From assembly GCF_000003815.2 (NCBI RefSeq), contig NW_023365920.1, positions 237,604 through 278,798 of the forward strand: a stretch of DNA of 41,195 nucleotides, given 5' to 3'. Both the position numbers and the translations under genes were made by a program. Shown here one piece after another: positions 21,501-31,170 of this stretch. The notes beneath the pieces are model-generated. The model did no database searches. It was given only the letters and a program-made list of their open reading frames with translations, and was not told where the DNA came from. The stretch's first letter is position 1, and every line of letters starts with the position of its first letter. This stretch comes from Branchiostoma floridae. Lineage: Eukaryota > Chordata > Leptocardii > Amphioxiformes > Branchiostomatidae.

Positions 21501-21823
21501 TACTGTTCAGGTAGCAGTTGGATGGCTTGTTGGTCTGGAGACCAGGTAAGGTACCGAACAGATAGCAGTTGGGTGGCTTGTTGGTCTGGAGACCAGGGAA
21601 GCTCCCTTACAGGTAACAGTTGGATGGCTTCTTGGTCTGGAGACCAGGTAAGGTACCGTACAGGTAGCAGTTGGATGGCTTCTTGGTCTGGAGACCAGGT
21701 AAGGTACCGTACAGGTAGCAATTGGATGGTTTGTTTGTCTGGAGACAACGTAAGGTACCGTACAGGTAGCAGTTGCATGGATTGTTTGTCTGGAGACCAG
21801 GTAAGGTACCATACAGGTAGCAC
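18589..21823. repeat. Minisatellite, 50/51-bp units, about 63 copies
   Basis: The consensus unit reads GGTAAGGTACCGTACAGGTA, then GCAGTTGGATGGCTTGTTGG, then TCTGGAGACCA. The 51-bp form has GGTCTGGAGACC or the perfect palindrome GGTCTGCAGACC; the 50-bp form reads GTCTGGGACC. 51 bp equals 17 codons, and all three minus-strand frames lack stops, so long open frames with a 17-residue period (YLTWSPDQQAIQLLPVR and others) arise without implying a protein. Local higher-order dimers of 101 bp occur at about 19079-19320 and 20403-20810. It ends just upstream of the exon at 21905. Confidence 0.95.
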
Positions 21824-21904
21824 AGAAAAAAATAAATGCGTGTTATTGTTTGATCAGATGTCACATGTCAGAAGTGCATCACTGATGACAGATTTTTTTT
21901 CCAG

Positions 21905-22003
21905 GGCATTGATGTCTGTAAACGTGAAATGGCAGAAGTGGAGAAGCTGATTACACAACAGGAGATGGAGCTCTTCATGCATCCCCCTGTCATCTGTACA
22001 TAG
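21905..22003 (+). CDS. Terminal coding exon, unrecognised gene
   Basis: Acceptor T8-CCAG ends at 21904. The frame then encodes GIDVCKREMAEVEKLITQQE, MELFMHPPVICT and a TAG stop at 22001-22003 (32 residues). The first half is charged and heptad-like (EMAEVEKLITQQEMEL), suggesting the end of a coiled coil. The gene's earlier exons are not identified. If they lie upstream in the window, the whole minisatellite sits in its last intron. It is a clean acceptor plus frame, but a single exon, so function is unknown. Confidence 0.55.
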   Translation, partial: GIDVCKREMAEVEKLITQQEMELFMHPPVICT

Positions 22004-22479
22004 AATGGTCAAAGCACCAGCTTAAGTTGTTAACAACATTGTTGGTTTGACAGAAGACTACATATGTACATGTATATAGAAAAAGTTGAAGTTGACATGT
22101 AGATTTGTTTTGAAATAGGGTGTCCTGATGATTTGTAAAATCTGTGTGGGGTTGTATAATAATTGGTTCCTTTGATGCCAATTCCATTCGATACCAAGTC
22201 ATCTGACTCTGAGTGGCACACGCATACAGTTGCGCAATAAGCCTCTAAACCTGTATAAAGCTATAATAGTAGTGACATAATGTATGTTGTATTTAGCACA
22301 ATATCTTATATTCTTTGATACCAACTGTAATACTGTATGTTGAGTAACATTTGCATATGACCCTGATGGGTAATTAGTGGCTTTGACATGTTCAACTGTA
22401 CCTGCATTGAATTGTTCTGCCAGTTCATTCTAGTGACGCTGAAGAATAGTGATGGATGTCACAAGAAACATATATGGAG
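22004..22479 (+). other. Probable 3' UTR and spacer
   Basis: AT-rich sequence between the stop codon at 22003 and the outer end of the giant inverted repeat. No consensus AATAAA was seen before 22479; AATAAG occurs at 22237. Nothing else was recognised. Confidence 0.35.
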
Positions 22480-23716
22480 ACTAGAAAGGCCGACATTTGC
22501 TTAAGAGCAAATACAGCATATTTCAGCCATACCCCTTCCCACGCAACATTGGACTGTTCCAAATCACCCCTGCGCAAAAATGGAACATCCTCTTAACAGT
22601 ACATTATCCCCCAAAGTGGACTGGTATTGTGAATTGACTCCAGGTAAAAACAGAGCTTGCTTCTATTTTTCAGAAAATGACAATAATCACACCTTCCATT
22701 CAGAAAATTTTCATCATGACTGAAAATTGTTGAATGACTTCATGTAATGTCATTAACAATTTTCAGTACGATAACTAGGTGTAAGTTTAAAAAAGTATAA
22801 GCTCCTTGTGATGTGGGTACATTTATTATTGCAATGAACTTTTTTTATTCAAGTAGGGCATACGATTTAATAATTATCAAGCAGGTGCAGGTACTGTAGG
22901 AGCGTTTGTTTTCTTCAAGCTGTAAAACTTTTAAACTGTTTTACTTTGTATGCAATCAACCATCGAGCCTATTCTTATTTTAGTTTAACAACTTCCTGCC
23001 AGACCCGGAAGATACGATTGAACCTTGTTCGAGGATTTATTTTCGTCTGTCTGGTCAGTCTGTTCATACCCTGGCGCTGAGAGTGTTTTATTGGGCTGAA
23101 ACTCTGGCAGTTTAAAGTTACTTACAATTTAAATGTTCAAAGTTTATGCCAAACAACAACAGCACTAGGAAATGTGGCCACCATAGACAGGTGGTCACTA
23201 TAGAGAAAATGCTGATCTATTGACTAGGAGCCATACGTTACACATGATTTCAGTACACTGATCATTAATCATATAAACATTGCACAGGTAAGCCAATTGT
23301 TTAGATGTACAATTAAGTTCAAATAATTCTGAAGAGAAATATTGATGAGAAAATAATCATTCTCGCCACTGTCTAACTTATAATTACGTATCAAAACTAA
23401 ACGCAGATTTTCTAACTAACGCACCTTTCGCCGACTTCATCATAGGACCGCCGGCTATCAATCAAACACGGCTGTTGCTTAGACTTAGAGTTTCAAACGG
23501 TCATGTGCTGTGTGCCAGTTGACAGCGAACTTCATGCTACGTGATGTTTTACATTGCTTGGACCTTCTTTCCTACAGCGGTGCTTCTACAAAATATTTAG
23601 ACTGTAACACTGAGTTTTATAGAATAGAATTTGACGCAGAACAGCGTTTTTTGCTGGGTATTTTTTTTGAAACATGTCCGTGGGAATATCAGCGAGGCGG
23701 CGACGTAGGGATATCA

Positions 23717-25070
23717 GACCGTCAACAAAAGTCGCACGGCGGCTAACGGCGCAGCGAAGATACTAGCGCTATAAATAAGCGCTTCAACTAAGGATGGCAA
23801 CCCGTACAATATTTTTGTATACTGTTGAGCTAAGTAAAGTTTGTTGTTTATGAGGTTTTAGTTGTCTTTGAAGCTTTGACCCGAAATATTTTAAAGTCAA
23901 ACTGCTGAAGAGAAGTAAGTGACTGCTACGATTATCGTAGATATGGCCCTAAAAAAACTGATAAAAGAAGCCTTCTCAATAGCCTAAAATGCAAGAGCTT
24001 CCGGGGGGGGCTTCGCCCACCTGGGTCCCCCCCCCCACAGTGGCCCTGCCCCTGGACCCCGCCAGGGACATTCGGCGGCCCCCGGACCCCTGTCCGACGC
24101 TTTGAAAAAATCCTGGCGAGAAGTCTGTACGGCCTGAGTCTTCAAGTTAACGTATTGTGTGGTCCCGCTTATGAATATTAATTAGCCTTCGCTTTCCTCT
24201 TCGCTGATTGGCTGAACCATTAATTGAATTAACTCTTCCTGCCGGCTAGACGCAGGTGCAGATGTCGGCTCTGTGGGGTGAACGTCCGAAAGGTCACGGC
24301 ATGGAGAACGAAAGAAAACCAATTTCCCCTAAAAAAAGTGCTGTAATTAAGCCTTTTACAGTACTTTATGCCAAAAATTTTACTTGGATCATTTTACCAA
24401 CTATATTATGCCTATCTATACCAAATGTTACTCATACCAGGGTACAGGGGTGCAAAATATACCGTTATAAGACCGTCAACAACAGTCGCACGGAGCTAAC
24501 AGCGCAGCGAAAATACCATCGCTAGCGTTTCAACTTCGGATAACAAGTTATAAGTACTGTTGAACTCAGTAACGTTAAAGTTTGTTTTTAGTTGCCTTTG
24601 ACGGTTTGACCTGAAACAGTGTTACGCTAAACTCCTGAAGAGAAGTTAAGTGACTGCTGCGATTATCATAGATATGCCCCTAAGAACTGATACAATATAA
24701 AGCCTTCTGAATAGTCTAAAATGCGAGAGCCTTAGGCGGGCTTTGCTCCCCCTGGCGGGAACACTGCTATATACGGGATCATGAGGCCCCGCTTATGAAT
24801 ATTAATTAGCCTTTGGCCTCCTCTTCGCTGATTGGCTAGGTCTTTGATTCAATTAACTCTCCGGCTGACGCGCACAGGTGTGGCTCTGTGCGGGGTCACG
24901 GAAGGTCACGTCAGGAGGCCAAAAGAAAACAAATTTCCCCTCAGAAAAGTGCCAAAATTAATCATTTTAAAGTTGTTTATGTCAAAAATTTTACTTGAAT
25001 CTTGTTACCAAGTATCTAATGCCTATCTATACCAAATTTCAGGTCATTTAATTGTAATACCAGGGTACAG
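23717..25070. repeat. Direct duplication of a ~0.6-0.74-kb module (left arm)
   Basis: Module 1 (23717-24460) and module 2 (24471-25070) share in order: GACCGTCAACAA(A/C)AGTCGCACGG, GAAGAGAAGT(T)AAGTGACTGCT(A/G)CGATTATC, GCTTATGAATATTAATTAGC, CTCTTCGCTGATTGGCT, GGTCACGG..., CCAAAAATTTTACTTG, GCCTATCTATACCAAAT and finally ACCAGGGTACAGG. Module 1 alone has a TATAAATA flanked by AGCGCT on both sides (23764-23783) and a G8...C10 block (24003-24036). The mirrored pair is at about 27795-29148. Confidence 0.85.
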
Positions 25071-25610
25071 GAGCTAAAAGTGTCCTTTTTTGGTCAAAAA
25101 TTGGCCAAAAATCGCAAAAATAAGCATTTTGTTGCACTGTACACCAAAAGTGTTATTGAATTTATATGAAGGGATTATCAAGGCACATCTGTGTCAAATT
25201 TCAGCTCATTCGGTTGCAATACCAAGGTACAGGAGCCAAAAGTGTCCTTTTTTGGTCAAAAATTGGTCAAAAAATCGCAAAAATAAGCATTTTGTTGTAC
25301 TGTACACCAAAAGTGTTCTTAACTTTATATGGGGGCATTATCAAGGCACATCTCTGTCAAATTTCAGCTCATTTGGTTGTAATACCAGGGTACAGGGGCC
25401 AAAAGTGTCCTTTTTTGGTCAAAAATTGGTCAAAAAATCGCAAAAATAAGCATTTTGTTGTACTGTACACCAAAACTGATATTGAATCTATATGGCGGAC
25501 TTATCAAGGCACATCTGTGCCAAATTTCAGCTCATTCGGTTATAATACCAGGGTACAGGGGGCCAAATATACAGTTTTGGTCTTAAGATGACCAAAAAAC
25601 CTTAATAAAA
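25020..25610. repeat. ~162-bp tandem repeat in the left arm
   Basis: ATACCAGGGTACAGG recurs at about 25058, 25219, 25383 and 25547. Between copies lie CCAAAAGTGTCCTTTTTTGG, TCGCAAAAATAAGCATTTTG, TACACCAAAA and CAAATTTCAGCTCATTCGG. The mirror array is at about 27250-27840. Confidence 0.9.
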
Positions 25611-25770
25611 TCATTTAAGAGACAGATATGGAAAAAATGAAAAAAAACGCCCGAGGGTATTGGCCCACTCTACCCTTGTGCCAAATTTCAAGTCATTCGG
25701 TTGAGGAACAACGGAGATACCGTGTTCTGAAGATTTGACAGGAGAAAGAAAGAAGAAACATTACGAATAC

Positions 25771-26005
25771 AATATATTTCACCATACCTATGGTATGGCT
25801 GAAATATAATTAATCTGTTTTTTACCCAGTTGTATAGACTGATTTGTATTTGAAGACTGTAAGTTTCCTTCTCCAATAGGAGTACGATATTTACTGGGAT
25901 ACTGTATATTCATGATAGTTTGATACACCATATTTAGAACACTTATTAAAACTGAACCATACCTATTTATATTTCAGCCATACCATAGGTATGGTGAAAT
26001 ATATT
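25771..26005. mobile_element. Small element with perfect 37-bp inverted ends at the palindrome centre
   Basis: Arms 25771-25807 and 25969-26005 are exact reverse complements, and each is nearly palindromic itself (CCATACC-TAT-GGTATGG core). It starts exactly where the left giant arm stops. Immediately after it (about 26014-26045) lies a second dyad, ATTGCAATCC...GGATTGCAAT-like, of the same style. There is no coding capacity, and the target duplication is unclear. Confidence 0.75.
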
Positions 26006-26049
26006 GTTATATTGCAATCCATACATAGTATGGGATTGCAATATATTGT

Positions 26050-27094
26050 TTTTTGTTGGTCTCTTCTCCTTCTCCTGTCAAATCTTCAAATGGATTCTAC
26101 TTTTTCATTTTTGGGCCAAATGAGCTGAAATTTGGCATGAAGGTAGGGATAGCAAATACCCCCAGACGTTTTTTTCACTTTTTTGATAGAGGCCTTGAAA
26201 ATTATGATATTTAGGGTTTTTGGTCATTTTTAGACAAAATATATATATTTTGGGTCACTGTGCCCTGGTATTAAACCCTAATGACCTGCAATTTGGTACA
26301 GAGGTGCATTGGACATATGAGCACAGGAACCCATCAACACTTTCTTCATAGGCCACTTCAAAAATTATTTATTTGGGGTTTTTTGGCCATTTTTTACTAA
26401 AAATGTCTATTTTTGGCTCCTGTGCCCTTGTATGAAGGCTAAGTGACCTGAAATTTGGTATATAGGTGTATTGGATATATGAGCACAGGGCTTCATCAAC
26501 ACTTTCTTCATAGATCACTTCAAAAATGAGTTATTTTGGTTTTTTCGGCCATTTTTGACAAAAAATGTATATTTTTGGCTCCTATACCCTTCTATGAAAG
26601 CCTAATGACCTGCAATTTGGTACATAGGTGCATTGGACATATGAGCACAGGGTCCCATTAATGCGTTCTTCATAGATCACTTAAAAAATGAGTTATTTTG
26701 GGGTTTTTCGTTCATTTTTGACTAAAAATGTATATTTTTTGCTCCTATGCCCTTGTATAGAAACCAAATGACCTAAAATTTGGTGCAGAGGTGCATTGAA
26801 CATATGCTCACAGGACGCCATTGAAACTTTCTTCATAGATCACTTCAAAAATTAGTTATTTTGGGGTTTTCCGTCATTTTTGTCTAAAAATGTATATTTT
26901 TTACTTCTATGCCCTTGTATTGAAACCAAATGACCTAAAATTCGGCATGAAGGTGTCTAGGACAAGTGCCCACAGTACTTCATTTTCCCTTTGAGCAAAC
27001 ATTACTTCAAATTGTTGAATTTTGGGATTTTTTCAAGGATGAAGATGGATTGCAATATGCTGTATTTGCTCCTAAGCAAATATCGGCCTTTCTA
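26050..27094. repeat. Diverged short copy of the arm inside the spacer
   Basis: Starts with TCTCCTGTCAAATCTTCA (as in the right arm at 27115). It continues with five units of ~162 bp (GCCCT(G/T)GTAT..., AATGACCTGAAATTTGG, TTCTTCATAGATCACTTC) at about 26267, 26421, 26584, 26747 and 26908. It ends GCTGTATTTGCTCCTAAGC and CGGCCTTTCTAG (to 27094), the same terminus as the right outer end at 30343-30381. It is therefore a deleted relative of the right arm in the same orientation. Confidence 0.8.
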
Positions 27095-30000
27095 GTATTC
27101 GTAATGTTTCTTTCTCCTGTCAAATCTTCAGAACACGGTATCTCCGTTGTTCCTCAACCGACTGACTTGAAATTTGGCACAAGGGTAGAGTGGGCCAATA
27201 CCCTCGGGCGTTTTTTTCATTTTTTCCATATCTGTCTCTTAAATGATTTTATTAAGGTTTTTTGGTCATCTTAAGACCAAAACTGTATATTTGGGCCCCC
27301 TGTACCCTGGTATTATAACCGAATGAGCTGAAATTTGGCACAGATGTGCCTTGATAAGTCCCCCATATAGATTCAATATCAGTTTTGGTGTACAGTACAA
27401 CAAAATGCTTATTTTTGCGATTTTTTGACCAATTTTTGACCAAAAAAGGACACTTTTGGCCCCTGTACCCTGGTATTACAACCAAATGAGCTGAAATTTG
27501 ACAGAGATGTGCCTTGATAATGCCCCCATATAAATTTAAGAACACTTTTGGTGTACAGTACAACAAAATGCTTATTTTTGCGATTTTTTGACCAATTTTT
27601 TACCAAAAAAGGACACTTTTGGCTCCTGTACCTCGGTATTGCAACCGAATGAGCTGAAATTTGACACAGATGTGCCTTGATAATCCCTTCATATAAATTC
27701 AATAACACTTTTGGTGTACAGTGCAACAAAATGCTTATTTTTGCGATTTTTGGCCAATTTTTGACCAAAAAAGGACACTTTTGGCTCCTGTACCCTGGTA
27801 TTACAATTAAATGACCTGAAATTTGGTATAGATAGGCATTAGATACTTGGTAACACGATTCAAGTAAAATTTTTGACATAAACAACTTTAAAATGATTAA
27901 TTTTGGCACTTTTCTGAGGGGAAATTTGTTTTCTTTTGGCCTCCTGACGTGACCTTCCGTGACCCCGCACAGAGCCACACCTGTGCGCGTCAGCCGGAGA
28001 GTTAATTGAATCAAAGACCTAGCCAATCAGCGAAGAGGAGGCCAAAGGCTAATTAATATTCATAAGCGGGGCCTCATGATCCCGTATATAGCAGTGTTCC
28101 CGCCAGGGGGAGCAAAGCCCGCCTAAGGCTCTCGCATTTTAGACTATTCAGAAGGCTTTATATTGTATCAGTTCTTAGGGGCATATCTATGATAATCGCA
28201 GCAGTCACTTAACTTCTCTTCAGGAGTTTAGCGTAACACTGTTTCAGGTCAAACCGTCAAAGGCAACTAAAAACAAACTTTAACGTTACTGAGTTCAACA
28301 GTACTTATAACTTGTTATCCGAAGTTGAAACGCTAGCGATGGTATTTTCGCTGCGCTGTTAGCTCCGTGCGACTGTTGTTGACGGTCTTATAACGGTATA
28401 TTTTGCACCCCTGTACCCTGGTATGAGTAACATTTGGTATAGATAGGCATAATATAGTTGGTAAAATGATCCAAGTAAAATTTTTGGCATAAAGTACTGT
28501 AAAAGGCTTAATTACAGCACTTTTTTTAGGGGAAATTGGTTTTCTTTCGTTCTCCATGCCGTGACCTTTCGGACGTTCACCCCACAGAGCCGACATCTGC
28601 ACCTGCGTCTAGCCGGCAGGAAGAGTTAATTCAATTAATGGTTCAGCCAATCAGCGAAGAGGAAAGCGAAGGCTAATTAATATTCATAAGCGGGACCACA
28701 CAATACGTTAACTTGAAGACTCAGGCCGTACAGACTTCTCGCCAGGATTTTTTCAAAGCGTCGGACAGGGGTCCGGGGGCCGCCGAATGTCCCTGGCGGG
28801 GTCCAGGGGCAGGGCCACTGTGGGGGGGGGGGGGGGACCCAGGTGGGCGAAGCCCCCCCGGAAGCTCTTGCATTTTAGGCTATTGAGAAGGCTTCTTTTA
28901 TCAGTTTTTTTAGGGCCATATCTACGATAATCGTAGCAGTCACTTACTTCTCTTCAGCAGTTTGACTTTAAAATATTTCGGGTCAAAGCTTCAAAGACAA
29001 CTAAAACCTCATAAACAACAAACTTTACATAGCTCAACAGTATACAAAAATATTGTACGGGTTGCCATCCTTAGTTGAAGCGCTTATTTATAGCGCTAGT
29101 ATCTTCGCTGCGCCGTTAGCCGCCGTGCGACTTTTGTTGACGGTCTGATATCCCTACGTCGCCGCCTCGCTGATATTCCCACGGACATGTTTCAAAAAAA
29201 ATACCCAGCAAAAAACGCTGCTCTGCGTCAAATTCTATTCTATAAAACTCAGTGTTACAGTCTAAATATTTTGTAGAAGCACCGCTGTAGGAAAGAAGGT
29301 CCAAGCAATGTAAAACATCACGTAGCATGAAGTTCGCTGTCAACTGGCACACAGCACATGACTGTTTGAAACTCTAAGTCTAATCAACAGCCGTGTTTGA
29401 TTGATAGCCGGCGGTCCTATGATGAAGTCGGCGAAAGGTGCGTTAGTTAGAAAATCTGCGTTTAGTTTTGATACGTAATTATAAGTTAGACAGTGGCGAG
29501 AATGATTATTTTCTCATCAATATTTCTCTTCAGAATTATTTGAACTTAATTGTACATCTAAACAATTGGCTTACCTGTGCAATGTTTATATGATTAATGA
29601 TCAGTGTACTGAAATCATGTGTAACGTATGGCTCCTAGTCAATAGATCAGCATTTTCTCTATAGTGACCACCTGTCTATAGTGGCCACATTTCCTAGTGC
29701 TGTTATTGTTTGACATAAACTTTGAACATTTAAATTGTAAGTAACTTTAAACTGCCAGAGTTTCAGCTCAATAAAACACTCTCAGCGCCAGGGTATGACC
29801 AGACTGACCAGACAGACGAAAATAAATCCTCGAACAAGGTTCAATCGTATCTTCCGGGTCTGGCAGGAAGTTGTTAAACTAAAATAAGAATAGGCTCGAT
29901 GGTTGATTGCATACAAAGTAAAACAGTTTAACAGTTTTACAGCTTGAAGAAAACAAACGCTCCTACAGTACCTGCACCTGCTTGATAATTATTAAATCGT

Positions 30001-30382
30001 ATGCCCTACTTGAATAAAAAAAGTTCATTGCAATAATAAATGTACCCACATCACAAGGAGCTTATACTTTTTTAAACTTACACCTAGTTATCGTACTGAA
30101 AATTGTTAATGACATTACATGAAGTCATTCAACAATTTTCAGTCATGATGAAAATTTTCTGAATGGAAGGTGTGATAATTGTCATTTTCTGAAAAATAGA
30201 AGCAAGCTCTGTTTTTACCTGGAGTCAATTCACAATACCAGTCCACTTTGGGGGATAATGTACTGTTAAGAGGATGTTCCATTTTTGCGCAGGGGTGATT
30301 TGGAACAGTCCAATGTTGCGTGGGAAGGGGTATGGCTGAAATATGCTGTATTTGCTCTTAAGCAAATGTCGGCCTTTCTAGT
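27095..30382 (-). repeat. Right arm of the giant inverted repeat
   Basis: Mirror of the left arm: coordinate x on the left corresponds to about 52862-52865 minus x here. The same modules run in reverse order and orientation. The G-run is longer here, and a 6-bp stretch near the inner end (AAGAAG on the left) is missing, so the arms have begun to diverge. Confidence 0.9.
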
Positions 30383-31170
30383 TACTCTTTTGTTTCAAGT
30401 GTGTCTGATGTGCAGTGTACATAGGGTCATAGGTTCTTTTTTCAATGACCTTGCCCAACAAAGGTAATATACAGGCCAGAAAATTGAATTTTTTTAAGAT
30501 TTCAAAGACGTTGACGGGTTGACCTGACATGGGTATCATTGAGTCTTTACCACCATACCATTCACTGAAATGCACATTTTGATCGCAGAAGCATACATTT
30601 TAAAGAAATGATCCCACCACCACCACCAGAAATTCGTTTTTTTTCAAGATTTCAAAGACGTTGACGGATTGTACATGGCCTGTGGTAAATCCTTTTTAAT
30701 TACGAGTAGTCTGTTCATAACAGGAAGAGGACATGATGTAAAACAGCAATTCTAGTGAAAACCTTGGAAACTCTCATCATTAGTCAAAATAAGTCACTTT
30801 ACTTTATTTGTTATACAAGGAACGTACACAGATCAAATTAGACCTGATTTTCAGGCAGTCCTTGATTTACATATTATCTAGTGTGACTTAGAATACTTAC
30901 TGCACATTTTCTAGATTACTGTTTGTAATATGTTCTGCTATGTTCTGTTCTGCTATGAATATCCATCAGTAGTTTATACATTATACACTGAAAAACAATC
31001 ATTCATTTCATCATTTCTATACTTAGCTTTAGAAAACTTATTTTATAATACCAGTATTTACAGTATCATGACCATATAAAGCTACCTTGTTAGACAGTGT
31101 ATCTTGCCCAGGCTTGGAGTGCTTGATAACTTATCTCCAAGCAGATCCTACATTGGCATAAGATAGTATC
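30383..31170. other. Spacer between palindrome and satellite, with a direct repeat
   Basis: No gene was recognised. AGATTTCAAAGACGTTGACGG with preceding T-run occurs at about 30497-30520 and 30646-30668, a local ~150-bp direct duplication. The last 40 bp (31127-31167) resemble, in reverse complement, 18131-18171 of the hAT element. Confidence 0.6.

Larger units (their letters stand above)
22480..25770 (+). repeat. Left arm of the giant inverted repeat
   Basis: From the outer end inward the arm has: the terminus with CATTTGCTTAAGAGCAAATA; a local hairpin CTGAAAATTGTTGAATGAC...GTCATTAACAATTTTCAG (22721-22767); and a unique stretch to 23716. Then come two related modules (23717-24460 and 24471-25070) and a ~162-bp tandem array up to about 25610. 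The inner end has TTGAGGAACAACGGAGATAC and GAAGATTTGACAGGAGAAAG. Confidence 0.9.
22480..30382. mobile_element. Giant foldback-type element (7.9-kb inverted repeat)
   Basis: Two arms, 22480-25770 and 27095-30382, are reverse complements over about 3.29 kb with only scattered differences. Examples are G/C-run lengths at 24003-24036 against 28821-28860 and CAATAATC against the complement of GATAATTG. A 1324-bp spacer separates them. The outer ends read ACTAGAAAGGCCGACATTTG and its complement. No target-site duplication is evident outside 22480 and 30382. No transposase or other long recognisable frame is present; small frames in the arms (23510-23746 and its mirror 29116-29352) match nothing known. 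It is best described as a non-autonomous foldback-like element or a recent inverted duplication of one. Confidence 0.85.

Noticed and set aside
18589-21823. CRISPR-like array
   Set aside because: Units are contiguous tandem copies with no unique spacers, and the window is eukaryotic.
18559-21950. Long open frames of 100-210 codons on both strands with a 17-residue period
   Set aside because: The 51-bp unit is 17 codons and lacks stops in several frames, so open frames arise automatically. The 50-bp units shift frame, several frames look equally good, and no non-repetitive coding sequence flanks them.
23510-23746. 78-codon frame, mirrored identically at 29116-29352
   Set aside because: Both copies are identical because they lie in the palindrome arms. 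No domain, splice signal or coding bias was seen, so mirror conservation is not evidence for a protein.
24256-24525. 89-codon frame, mirrored at 28333-28602
   Set aside because: Falls across the duplicated module of the arm; the other module copy is not open in this frame, so it is probably chance.
25771-26005. Calling the small hinge element a mariner or other named superfamily
   Set aside because: No target duplication or terminal motif is clear enough to assign a superfamily.
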